Source: Physcomitrium patens
Taxonomy: Eukaryota > Streptophyta > Bryopsida > Funariales > Funariaceae
Assembly (NCBI RefSeq): GCF_000002425.4
Contig: NC_037271.1
Coordinates: forward strand, 11,478,786 to 11,542,785
Direction: 5' to 3'
DNA length: 64,000 bases
Under the pieces are notes generated by a model. It was given only the letters and a program-made list of their open reading frames with translations. It searched no databases and had not been told where the DNA came from. Position numbers and translations under genes: made by a program. The first letter of the stretch is position 1; the number at the start of each line of letters is the position of its first letter. Below are positions 11,978 through 20,852 of the stretch, piece after piece.

Positions 11978-13930
11978 TATAAGTTTAAATTATTTATTAT
12001 TTTTTATAATAAGAAAATTATAATAAAAATAACTATTAGATTCATAAAATCTTATATCTTATGGATTCAAATAATAACTAATCTACTAATATTTTGATTG
12101 AAAAAAGTAATTGTATAATTTTTAAATTTTTTTTGTGATATATTATTATAATTTTTTTATATCTCTATATTATAATTAATAAAAATATTTTTTAAAAACG
12201 TTTTACAACATTGGATTCAATCATTTAGTTTTATCAAATATTAAGTTAAAACCGAAATATTTTTAATCATAAATTTTTTTCTTGATTATAAATTTTAATA
12301 TATCAATTTTTTTATTTTTTTTTATTTTTTTGTTAAGTATTATACTATTGTACTAAAAAAAAAGTATGTGAATGATTAAATTTTATAGTATATTAAAAAT
12401 GATCCAAGATCGTAAGAGTTTAAAATTTAACTTTTTAAAAAGATGTAACCAAAAATACATATATGATTATTTATAGGCCAATATAAGATTATCTTGTTTA
12501 TTTAAATTTTATTATCAAATTGGCCAGATTTAATGTCATTTTTTTCATAAAGCATTTTTGAATGTTTTGTAACATTATTTTTATTGATATTTTATTATTA
12601 GTGAGTTTTTTTTTATAAAACTATTGTTGTATAAAATAATAGTAATTAAATTTTAGATAATTTGGTATTATATTTAAAAAAAATTCATCATTGAAATTAA
12701 AAATTATCAAATTCTGGCAAATGATTAAAAATAAGTTTAACTATTTATTTAAATAAGTAGAGAATGAATTTTATTATAGAAAAAAATTCTAATATTAATA
12801 AGAATATTTTTTTATTTTTCAATAGATATTGATAGTTATGTTTAGATATTATCTTTTATTTATTTATTTAAAAATAATATATATATATAAAACTTTTACT
12901 TTTAAGATTTTAAAGCTCTTTTGCAAAACAATTGATATAACTAAGATTCTTAGTTAACTTTTCAACAATTTTTACTAGAAAAATATATTAATTTAAAATG
13001 ATTTTTTTCATCTTAAATTTATTAAATATAATATAATATAATATAATATAATTAATAATAAATATTTTCAATAATTTTTACTAAAAAATATGTATTAATT
13101 TTTTCTTTGGTTTTAATATTCTTAAAATATAAAAACATATGCCGTTTTGTATAAAGACGTATTATTCTAATAGCTAAAATAAAAACAATGAAAAAAATTA
13201 TTTCAAAGATCTATCAAAGTTATTTTTATTAAATCTAAAATAACATGTTGATAGAAGGTTATGTTGTATGAAAAGTTTAAATATGCTTCAACTTTTTCAA
13301 TGACAAACATTCTCAAAAATAAAAGAAGATTATTTTTTCATTAATTTTACTAACACTTATAATAATAATTTATATAATAAAATATATATTAAAAATAAAC
13401 ATATATATTGAAATATATGGAAAAATCTTGATTATTGAATTGAAAAAAATATCAATTTTATGACTCAAAGTTGTAATTGAGGTGGTCCCAAAAAAAAATT
13501 ATTTATTTATTTCATTCTTTTAAAATATTAGGTAATATATCTTTTTTCTTATAAAAAGTGTGAGAGTTTAGACAAAATAAGTAAAAAACCTTTTTTTGTA
13601 TATAAAAAATATCTATTACTACATAATAATTATATTTTGTAAGACTTGTAAATAATTTAAGGAATATTCTGATATTAAATATTCAAAGTTATTTTTATTA
13701 GTACAAACTATGTTTTAAATAAAAATATTTTTTCACCTAGTACTAGTATTCCAAAAAAAATAATTATAATTATTAAGCTTTATTTTATCTAAGTCTTATG
13801 ATAATATTTTATTCTTACTATATACTTAAGTAAATTTTAATCTTATTTATAATAATAAATCTTAAAAAAAATTAATGTGGTTTTTTCTATAAATTAGTTT
13901 TTTAATAATTCTTCAAAATATTATATAGAT

Positions 13931-14092
13931 TGTGTAATAGATGTTATACTTATTACACATGTGTAATAGATGTTAGGATTTACATAACATAAAAAATTTA
14001 ATGTTAGGATTTTGTGTAATAGATGTTATAAAAATAAAATTTTGTGTAATAAAATAGATGTAATAAAAAATGTGTAATAGATGTCAGGATTT
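13931..14092. repeat. Short repeats of TGTGTAATAGATGTTA with 18-bp palindrome
   Basis: The unit TGTGTAATAGATGTTA (last bases variable, often followed by GGATTT) occurs four times within about 160 bp. Between the first two copies lies the perfect 18-bp palindrome TATTACACATGTGTAATA at 13951-13968. It could be a relic of paired transposon ends or simple slippage; no coding sequence is attached. Confidence 0.55.
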
Positions 14093-14513
14093 TGAGATTA
14101 AAAAAAATCAAAATCCCAAGATATAAAACTAAAATATAAAACTATTAATTAACTATTTTAATTTTAAGAATCAATAATTTTATATTTTAGTTATTTTTTA
14201 TTATTAGTATATTATTTAAGATTTTTATTTTAAGCAAAACATTTAACAACTTTTACTTAAGTAAAGAAATATGTTATTTTTCTACTTCGAAACATATATT
14301 TTCTAAACAACTCAATAGAAGAATTAAATTAATTTTTTTTAGATTTTTAGAGTTTTATTTCACTTAATGCAAGATTTTATCTTAAATTTATGTGGTAATT
14401 ATAATTTATTAAGTAATATTAGAATTTTTGCTTTAAAACCATGTTTATTTAAGCTAAATATTAAGAAGAATTTTATACTAATAAGGTGTTGAAATTTTCA
14501 TAGATAAATATGA

Positions 14514-14516
<3 letters not shown>

Positions 14517-14568
<52 letters not shown>
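14517..14568. repeat. Compound (TA)n(GA)n microsatellite
   Basis: About 34 bases of alternating TA followed directly by about 18 bases of alternating GA. Confidence 0.85.
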
Positions 14569-14589
14569 TAATAAATTGTCTATAAACAA

Positions 14590-15044
14590 TTACAAAAATT
14601 TCACCAATTTATGAAAGAGTATCTTCATTGGCTCAAATTTGAGCAAAACTTATATTTGTAGACATTTTAGGTTATCAATTGTATATTGTAAGGTCTTAAA
14701 TTTTATATACTTATCTAAAAAAAGATTCTTATAATTAGATCAATTTTCTATAGATGTTGAAGGTTTATCTATATTAATACAATCACTCTTGCTCATAATT
14801 TTTATAGTAATTCCAGCTTATCACTTAGTAGTGAAAGTCTTTTTAATAATTCACATCCATCTAAATCTGATATTTAGAGACATTTAAGGTTACCAAATGT
14901 ATTTAAAATTTCCTTATTTTTATATAATTTTCTAAATTAAGCTCTTTTAAATTAGATAAATAGCCTCTAGATATTAGAAGTTCATCTATTTCAATGCAAC
15001 CACTCATTTTCATAGTTTTTAGTAATTCCAAATCATTATATACA
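14590..15044 (-). pseudogene. NBS-LRR pseudogene, distal leucine-rich repeats
   Basis: Minus-strand translation gives broken leucine-rich repeat units of the type L-P-x-S-x-x-x-L-x-x-L-x-x-L-x-L, each about 70-80 codons apart, matching units at 21383-22020. The reading is interrupted by stops and frameshifts. This is the C-terminal part of the gene whose P-loop lies near 23010; the chromovirus at 15050-21382 separates the two parts. Confidence 0.7.
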
Positions 15045-15049
15045 GTTAG
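15045..15049. repeat. 5-bp target-site duplication, left copy (GTTAG)
   Basis: GTTAG immediately precedes the 5' LTR and recurs at 21383-21387 immediately after the 3' LTR. This is the 5-bp duplication expected for Ty3/gypsy integration. Confidence 0.93.
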
Positions 15050-15371
15050 TGTCACGGACATACATATAATTACCTATATGAATAGATAAAAGTATGTAAA
15101 AGTAGGTTAATTGTGTAATATCTTCTAAAGAAGCTTCTTAGAAGCTTCATAGACGCTGCTTTGACTTTATAGGAGTCTATAGTTGACTTTTAGGTTAGAA
15201 ACTTGGTCAACAAGTTAGCCATGTGCTACGCATGTTGGAAGCTTAAAGAACAAGCTAACTACGTGGTCCGTCCATAGAAAACTTGCCTTGCAAGCAAAGG
15301 CATGTGGCCTAGAAAGTCAACATATATTGGAGGTCTTATAGAACATCGCCACGTGGCTTCTAGTTAGATAG

Positions 15372-15379
15372 TATATATA
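15372..15379 (+). promoter_or_regulatory. TATA box of chromovirus A
   Basis: TATATATA lies 31 nt upstream of the base that opens the self-primer sequence (15403). The same distance recurs in copy G (6407 to 6376), and 32 nt in copy B (28056 to 28024). It should set the U3/R boundary; no experimental start is available. Confidence 0.75.
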
Positions 15380-15383
15380 GAGG

Positions 15384-15409
15384 CAAGAGTGAAGCCCTCT
15401 TCACTCTTG
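15384..15409 (+). promoter_or_regulatory. Inverted repeat at the predicted U3/R boundary of A
   Basis: Arms CAAGAGTGAAG (15384-15394) and CTTCACTCTTG (15399-15409) pair perfectly over 11 bp with a CCCT loop. The right arm overlaps the predicted self-primer (15403-15413) with a 4-nt offset. Copies G and D keep the repeat. Copy B keeps it with largely different bases and the same 4-nt offset, which argues for selection on the pairing. Confidence 0.7.
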
Positions 15410-15413
15410 TCAA
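15403..15413 (+). promoter_or_regulatory. Predicted transcript 5' end acting as self-primer
   Basis: ACTCTTGTCAA is the exact reverse complement of the primer-binding site at 15582-15592. At 31 nt from the TATA box it should be the first 11 nt of the genomic RNA, as in fission yeast Tf1, where the 5' end of the mRNA is cut off and primes minus-strand synthesis. Confidence 0.72.
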
Positions 15414-15581
15414 CTCCTTTCTTGCTTCTAGTCTAGTTTCAAGGGTCTCTAGTTTTCTTGTATTTTGGCAATAGCCATTCCAGTTTCTTTCTTAATATAC
15501 ATATTTCTATTTTGTCCTATTTCTTTTTGAGAAAAGTCTCACTTACTCTTTAGCTTTCATCGAGTTCTTGTCCCTGACAGA

Positions 15582-15592
15582 TTGACAAGAGT
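15582..15592 (+). promoter_or_regulatory. Primer-binding site of chromovirus A
   Basis: TTGACAAGAGT begins 2 nt after the 5' LTR (spacer GA). No tRNA 3' end fits: it lacks the TGG complement of CCA. It pairs 11/11 with 15403-15413. A tRNA-iMet-like TATCAGAGC exists at 15603-15611 but lies 24 nt from the LTR. Confidence 0.78.
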
Positions 15593-15625
15593 ACACTTAT
15601 AATATCAGAGCTTTGTCTTTTCTTG

Positions 15626-15700
15626 ATTAAGAGTGGATTACCCCTTTTTCTTGATAAGACATAAGCGCATTAGAAGTTGCGGATTACCCTCTTTTAAACT
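15626..15700 (+). promoter_or_regulatory. Leader stem-loops of chromovirus A
   Basis: Two hairpin-like repeats in the untranslated leader. One is around AAGAG-TGGATTACCCC (from 15629); the other is around TTGCGGATTACCC (15672-15695). The loop core GGATTACC is the same in both and recurs in copies B, D, F and G. Pairing in A is weaker than in its relatives because of G-U pairs and mismatches. Confidence 0.55.
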
Positions 15701-15791
15701 GATATTGTTCTTAGTATTTTCTTTGTTATCAATTCCTCTCTTCTATTTGTTTTGAGCGTTGTTAGACATCTTCTCTTTTCTAAGTGCTACT

Positions 15792-16799
15792 ATGGCAGAG
15801 CTTGTTGAAATGAAGAGTGCAATGGCACAGATGCAAGAACAATTGAGGGAGTTAATGCTTGCGATGCATCAACTCAATTTACCACCACAAGGAGCAACAA
15901 GAATGGTAGGAAGTGAAGATATAGAGATGATTGGGGCTGCTTCAACATCTGCACCAAACCATGTCCCTTCTCCCAGAATGGAACACCCTTCGAGTGTTAG
16001 AGAACCGAGAGTTGCCTTGCCCGAGAAGTTTGATGGTACCAGATCCAAGTTTCGAGGATTCATCAATCAGGTCCAACTAGTGATTGAACTTCAACCCCAG
16101 AGCTATCCAACTCCAGGGTCACAAGTAAGATTCATTGATACACTTCTTTCAGGTTCAGCATTGTCATGGTTTTCATCTTTTCTTGAACGACGAGATCCAA
16201 TATTGGATAATCTGGAGGCTTTTTTGGTGGAGTTTCGATCCATGTTTGGAGAACATGATGCAATTCGTGTTGCAACCAACAAGATCCGTATTTTGCGACA
16301 AGGCAATCGATCAGTAACATTATATGCTTTGCAATTTCGACAACTTGCAACTGATATCAAGTGGGATGATGCCGCACTTGTGAGTCAATTTCTCTACGGA
16401 TTACAATATGAGGTAAAGAAATTGATGCTTAATTTACCTGATCCTCAAACATTAAGTCAAGCAATTGACTTTGCTGTGAAGTGCGACAATCGACTTTTTG
16501 AATTTCGATCCGAGAGTCGCACAAGTGGGCCTCAACGTTACTACAATTCAATGGCAACACCGACGTGTCCTCAACACATACCTTCGGAAGTAGAGGATAT
16601 GCAAATTGATGCGGTACGTTTCAAACCTCTTACTGAGCAAGAAAAGTCTCGTCGTCGACAAGAAGGATTGTGCTTATATTGTGGAGAACCTAAGCACACT
16701 GCTCAACATTGTCCAAAGAAGCGACGTAACTACAAAATGAGGAGTACGGCTGTCAAAGAAGACAGTATGTCGGAAAACGAGTACGTCCAGCTACAATAG
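15792..16799 (+). CDS. gag: gag polyprotein of chromovirus A
   Basis: A 335-codon ORF. I chose ATG 15792 (MAELVEMKSAMAQMQEQLRE) because the upstream extension of the frame has no ATG, and copy G has the same N-terminal block. The first about 30 residues look coiled-coil forming. The middle is the capsid-like Ty3 gag fold, with PEKFDGTRSKF and the SWFSSFLERR region. Near residues 294-307 is a CX2CX4HX4C zinc knuckle, CLYCGEPKHTAQHC, for RNA binding. It would form the virus-like particle. It ends at TAG 16797-16799; pol continues in the -1 frame, open from 16730, an overlap of about 70 nt. This is the only gag in the window without internal stops. Confidence 0.92.
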   Translation: MAELVEMKSAMAQMQEQLRELMLAMHQLNLPPQGATRMVGSEDIEMIGAASTSAPNHVPSPRMEHPSSVREPRVALPEKFDGTRSKFRGFINQVQLVIELQPQSYPTPGSQVRFIDTLLSGSALSWFSSFLERRDPILDNLEAFLVEFRSMFGEHDAIRVATNKIRILRQGNRSVTLYALQFRQLATDIKWDDAALVSQFLYGLQYEVKKLMLNLPDPQTLSQAIDFAVKCDNRLFEFRSESRTSGPQRYYNSMATPTCPQHIPSEVEDMQIDAVRFKPLTEQEKSRRRQEGLCLYCGEPKHTAQHCPKKRRNYKMRSTAVKEDSMSENEYVQLQ

Positions 16800-16804
16800 G
16801 GACC

Positions 16805-17182
16805 GTGCGGCTGGAATCTTGTACAACTTCTAATAAAGGTCCTATCCTCTCCTCAAAACCATCTCCTTGTTTTATAATAGATGTGCGTTTAGGACCTAAT
16901 AATTACAAAGCCTCTGCCTTGGTAGATTCAGGAGCCTCATCTTGTTTTTTAGATGAAGAATTTGCTAGATGTCATAGAATATCATTAATACAAAAAACTA
17001 AACCTGTACACGTAGAAGTCATAGATGGTCGTCCGTTGTCTTCTGGAGATGTAACTCACGAAACACTTCCTGTAGATGTAGTAATAAATGGTCATAGTAG
17101 TTGTGTAATTTTTAATATAATTAGATCTCCCTCTAATCCAGTAATTTTAGGCTTATCATGGTTAGAAAAGTATAATCCTTGA
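16805..17182 (+). pseudogene. pol: pol of A: aspartic protease segment, ends at TGA
   Basis: Retropepsin that cleaves Gag and Gag-Pol. The active-site block ALVDSGASSCFLDEEF (DSG near 16926) and the ILGLSWLEKYNP block are intact. TGA at 17180-17182 then interrupts the frame where copies G and D encode glutamine (CAA), a two-base change. The frame continues open to the RT without a shift. No ATG is needed: expression should depend on a -1 shift from gag. I call it a broken part of pol. Confidence 0.88.
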
Positions 17183-18715
17183 ATAGATTGGATTTCTCGT
17201 AAACTTGATTTTCCTCAGAGCATTAGTAACAGATCTATTAACCAAGTAAAAAACCATGAGTCTAGTATAGTAAAACTCACACCTATAGGTGCAAAAGCAT
17301 TTATACATGCAGCAAAAGAAGGATCAACTTTTGCTATTTATGCTGCACCTATTTCTGAAAGCGTAAAGACTTCAAGTGGCATTCCAAGTCAATATCAGGA
17401 TTATCAAGACGTTTTTGAGAAAAAGAATGCAGATATTCTTCCTAAGCATCGCCCATACGATTGTTCAATCGATCTCAAGGAAGGAACTCAGCCACCATTT
17501 GGACCAATTTACAGTTTATCGCAAGATGAGTTGGCTGAACTCAAGACATATATTGACGAGAATTTAGCGAAGAATTTCATACGCCATTCAAAATCTCCAG
17601 CAGGAGCTCCAATTTTATTCGTAAAGAAAAAAGATGGATCTTTACGAATGTGTGTTGACTATCGAGGACTCAACAAGATCACAATCAAGAACAGGTATCC
17701 ATTACCTTTGATATCAGGACTCCTTGACCAGTTAAATCAAGCTAAGATCTATACAAAAATAGATCTAAGAGGAGCATATAATCTAGTACGGATCAAAGAA
17801 GGAGATGAATGGAAGACTACGTTTCGAACCAGGTACGGGCATTTTGAATATAATGTCATGCCTTTTGGACTCACGAATGCACCAGCTGCTTTTCAACATC
17901 TCATGAATGATGTATTTCGTGAATTCTTAGACAATTTTGTCGTCTGCTACCTAGACGATATCCTGATTTATTCTAAGAATGTTGAAGAACATGAAATACA
18001 TGTTCGTCAAGTATTACAAAAACTCAGAGATGCAGGATTGTACGCCAAGATAGAAAAGTGTGTATTTCACACTACTCAAGTTGACTTTTTAGGATACATC
18101 ATTTCAAATGATGGTCTTATGATGGATTCTAAGAAAGTCCAAACAATCATGGATTGGAAGATTCCAAAGACTGTGAGAGATGTCCAATGTTTCTTGGGAT
18201 TTGCCAATTACTATCGGATCTTCATCAAAGACTTCTCACGAGTTGCAGCTCCACTTACACGCTTGACTAGTAAAGATAAATTCCAATGGAATCAAGAAGC
18301 GGAAGCAGCATTTGAAGCCTTGAAGACATCGTTTGTCTCTGCACCAGTCTTATATCGTGTTGATTTTTCCAAGGCATTTTTTATGGAAACAGACGCATCG
18401 GATTTTGCCTTGGGTGCAGTTTTATCACAAATGGGAACAGATGACAAACTTCATCCGATAGCTTTTCATTCAAGAAAATTCTCAACAGCCGAGATCAATT
18501 ATGAGATCCACGATAAAGAACTTCTTGCAATCGTGGATTCCTTTCAAGAATGGCGTCATTATCTAGAAGGTACTTCTAGTCCAGTCACTGTGTATACAGA
18601 TCACAAGAACCTCGAGTATTTCATGTCAGCACGCGTGTTGAATCGTCGTCAAGCTCGTTGGAGTATGTCTTTGTCAAGATTCGACTTCATTATCACTTAT
18701 CGGCCAGGAAAATAA
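17183..18715 (+). pseudogene. pol: pol of A: reverse transcriptase and RNase H, ends at TAA
   Basis: RT with the [18 protein letters not shown] block, the DLRGAYNL block, LPFG-like MPFGLTNAP, and the catalytic YLDD at 17948-17959. RNase H follows, with METDASDFALGA, the glutamate in [12 protein letters not shown] and the aspartate in [10 protein letters not shown]. Together they make double-stranded cDNA. It ends at TAA 18713-18715, where the family has glutamine in a GKQQGLSDALSRR context, a single C-to-T change. Same frame as the protease and integrase segments, so these are stops inside one pol. Confidence 0.9.
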
Positions 18716-20293
18716 CAAGGTTTGTCCGATGCCCTGTCTAGACGTTCTTATTTTGCACCAAAAGAAGGAGATGCAGCTTTTGAGCAACAAAGAACGGTCC
18801 TCTTGAAATCGGAGCAATTTCATCTCCGAGCAGTGAAATCAACATTGACTGTTGATTCAACTTTTCTCAAGCAAATCCAGTCCAGTATGTCCTCAGACCC
18901 TCTTGTTCATGATATCGAGAATAATTCTTCCAAGTCTCATGATCCTTCTAAGTTCGAGTTCAAGAATAATCTATTATATTTTGAAGGAAGCCTATATGTT
19001 CCAGAAGGAAAAGCACGTTTGCGTGTTCTTCAAGCACGTCATGACTTTCCAGCAGCAGGGTACTTTGGATATAATAAGACTCTGGAACTCATATCAAGAG
19101 ATTTTTGGTGGCCACAAATGTGGAAGTCAGTCAAAGACTTTGTACAATCATGTGATATTTGTTCAAGATCAAAAATTCCTCGACATCGACCTTACGGACT
19201 TCTTCAGCCATTACCTATACCAGAACAACCATGGTCTTCTGTTTCTATGGATTTCATCACAGATCTTCCAAACTCAAGATCTTATGATTCTATATTTGTG
19301 ATAGTAGATCGTTTCACCAAGATGGCACATTTTATGCCATGTACAAAATCTATCACAGGTGAAGAAACAGCTAAGCTTTTCATTGATAATATCTATCGCT
19401 ATCATGGATTACCTAAAGATATCATATCGGATAGGGGAACTCAATTTGTGTCGAGATTCAGGAGGACTCTTTTCAAGATTTTAAAAGTGGACATAAAGCT
19501 ATCTTCAGCTTTCCATCCTCAAACTGATGGACAAACAGAGCGCGTAAACCAAGTCTTGGAACAGTATTTAAGGTGTACCATCAACTACCAACAAGATGAT
19601 TGGACAAACCTTCTGCCATTGGCAGAGTTTGCTTATAATAATACGGTACATTCCTCCACGCAACAAACACCTTTCTTTGCCAATTATGGCTATCATCCAC
19701 GACTTGATACTTTTGATTTTTCAAAAGTTGATAATCCTGCAGCAGAAGATATGGCAAATCGGTTGTCAGAGTTACATGGAATAATGAAGGTGCAGTTGAA
19801 GAAAGCTCAAGAACGACAAAAGATAAATGCAGATGTATATCGTAAAGAGCAACCACAACTCAACGTGGGTGATAAGGTATGGCTACTTCGTCGCAATATC
19901 AAGACCACTCGACCTTGTGACAAATTGGACTATCGTAGGCTTGGCCCCTTTTCTGTTTCTGAACAGATCAACCCAGTTGCAAATCGGTTGCATCTACCGG
20001 AGTCAATGAAGATCCATCTTGTATTCCACGTGTCTCTTCTTGAACCATATAAGACAGTGGATATACAAGGAAGAAGACAAATGCAACCGCCTTCTATAGA
20101 AGTAGATAATAATGAAGAATTTGAGGTGGAAGAGATATTAGACTCAAGGCGGCGCCGAAATAAGCTGGAATATCTTGTTCATTGGTGCGGATATGATATT
20201 AGTGAGCGCACATGGGAGCCATCCAGGAATCTAGCAAATGCATCAGCTAAAGTCAAAGTTTTTCATCAACGACATCCATCAAAACCAAGATGA
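18716..20293 (+). pseudogene. pol: pol of A: integrase with chromodomain
   Basis: Integrase that inserts cDNA into the host genome. Zinc-binding region: H in ARHDFP (19040-19042), then tyrosine (TAC 19061-19063) where relatives have the second histidine (GHFG), then CDIC. The catalytic triad is intact: D 19250-19252 (SMDF), D 19430-19432 (SDRG), E 19538-19540 (TERVNQ), with the DX35E spacing. A GPY/F-like RRLGPFSV block follows. The C-terminus is a chromodomain (about 20104-20262) with FEVEEILDSR, YLVHWCGYD and TWEP, expected to read methylated histone H3 and target heterochromatin. The frame is open from 18716, but the upstream TAA and the H-to-Y change make it defective. Confidence 0.93.
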
Positions 20294-20388
20294 AAACCTC
20301 TCTTATAAAAGAGACAAGATTGAGGCAAGATAACATTCAATTTCCTATCCTTGTTTGTAACTTCTTTGCATTTTGTGACGCTAATTAG

Positions 20389-20811
20389 ATGGAGAGCCAA
20401 CAACCAGCGGATTCAACTCAAGAACCTTCGTTTGCTGACTTACCGGATGAGACATTGCGATTGTCACAACCTTCAAGACGACGCAACCGAAATGAAGACC
20501 TTCAAGAACGACATGTTCTTCCTCGAATAGATGGTGAGATACAACGCGTTTGGTATCACGATCTTGGAAGAGATTCTCGATGTTTGGTGATATTATTGGA
20601 GATAGGAACGACTCCTGATGGTGTTTCAAATGTATTATTTGAAGGAAGTTATGAAGGCCTCAACAGTGATCAAATAACAAGGTGGTCTTCTCGCCCTGGA
20701 ATGGGACACTATCGATGGCTAAGAGGACCCATCGACTATCTTCGAAGAGAACAAAGATCAGAGTATGTAGCAAATACAATTTGCCGCATATTAGATTTTC
20801 TCAATATATAA
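20389..20811 (+). CDS. Third ORF of chromovirus A, function unknown
   Basis: A 140-codon ORF between pol and the polypurine tract, 95 nt after the pol stop and in another frame. I recognise no family. The N-terminal 45 residues are rich in S, Q, P, E and R and look disordered. The rest alternates short hydrophobic strands (CLVILLEIG, NVLFEGSYEG) with a conserved block, GMGHYRWLRGPIDYLRREQ, and a C-terminal helix. Homologous ORFs sit at the same place in G (1-212), D (25670-26097) and B (28344-28688). The B version is strongly diverged yet keeps the DG..VF.G, YxWLxGP and LxREQ motifs. No signal peptide or membrane segment, so it is not envelope-like. The upstream TTTGTGACGCTAATTAG could serve as a splice acceptor; that is a guess. 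Confidence 0.8.
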   Translation: MESQQPADSTQEPSFADLPDETLRLSQPSRRRNRNEDLQERHVLPRIDGEIQRVWYHDLGRDSRCLVILLEIGTTPDGVSNVLFEGSYEGLNSDQITRWSSRPGMGHYRWLRGPIDYLRREQRSEYVANTICRILDFLNI

Positions 20812-20837
20812 TCACCGCTCCTCGTGGAACTCGTCCC

Positions 20838-20852
20838 TAGAAGGGGGGGTAA
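20838..20852 (+). promoter_or_regulatory. Polypurine tract of chromovirus A
   Basis: TAGAAGGGGGGGTAA directly precedes the 3' LTR and should prime plus-strand synthesis. Copy B has an equivalent tract (AAAGGAGGGGGTGA in sense) before its 3' LTR. Confidence 0.85.

Larger units (their letters stand above)
11901..14590. other. AT-rich spacer without recognisable genes
   Basis: Extremely AT-rich DNA with an AT dinucleotide run at 11939-11974, a short pentanucleotide repeat (ATAAT-type) near 13027-13052, the palindrome and short direct repeats at 13931-14092, and a compound microsatellite at 14517-14568. I found no credible ORF. Confidence 0.6.
15050..15579 (+). repeat. 5' LTR of chromovirus A
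   Basis: A 530-bp LTR starting TGTCACGGACA and ending CCTGACA. It differs from the 3' LTR by A/G in the CTTCTAAAG block and by GCTACGC versus GCCACAC, the latter including a CpG-type change. Contents: TATA box at 15372-15379, inverted repeat at 15384-15409 and predicted transcription start at 15403. Confidence 0.95.

Noticed and set aside
11552-14590. CRISPR-like array from repeated short motifs
   Set aside because: Repeats are degenerate, AT-rich and irregularly spaced, in a eukaryotic transposon context; there is no spacer structure.
15603-15611. tRNA-iMet-like site as the main primer site of A
   Set aside because: It is 24 nt from the LTR and matches only nine bases, while the site 2 nt from the LTR pairs 11/11 with the transcript start. 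Kept only as a possible relic.
20389-20811. Third ORF as an envelope gene
   Set aside because: No signal peptide, transmembrane segment or cysteine pattern. Position alone is not evidence.
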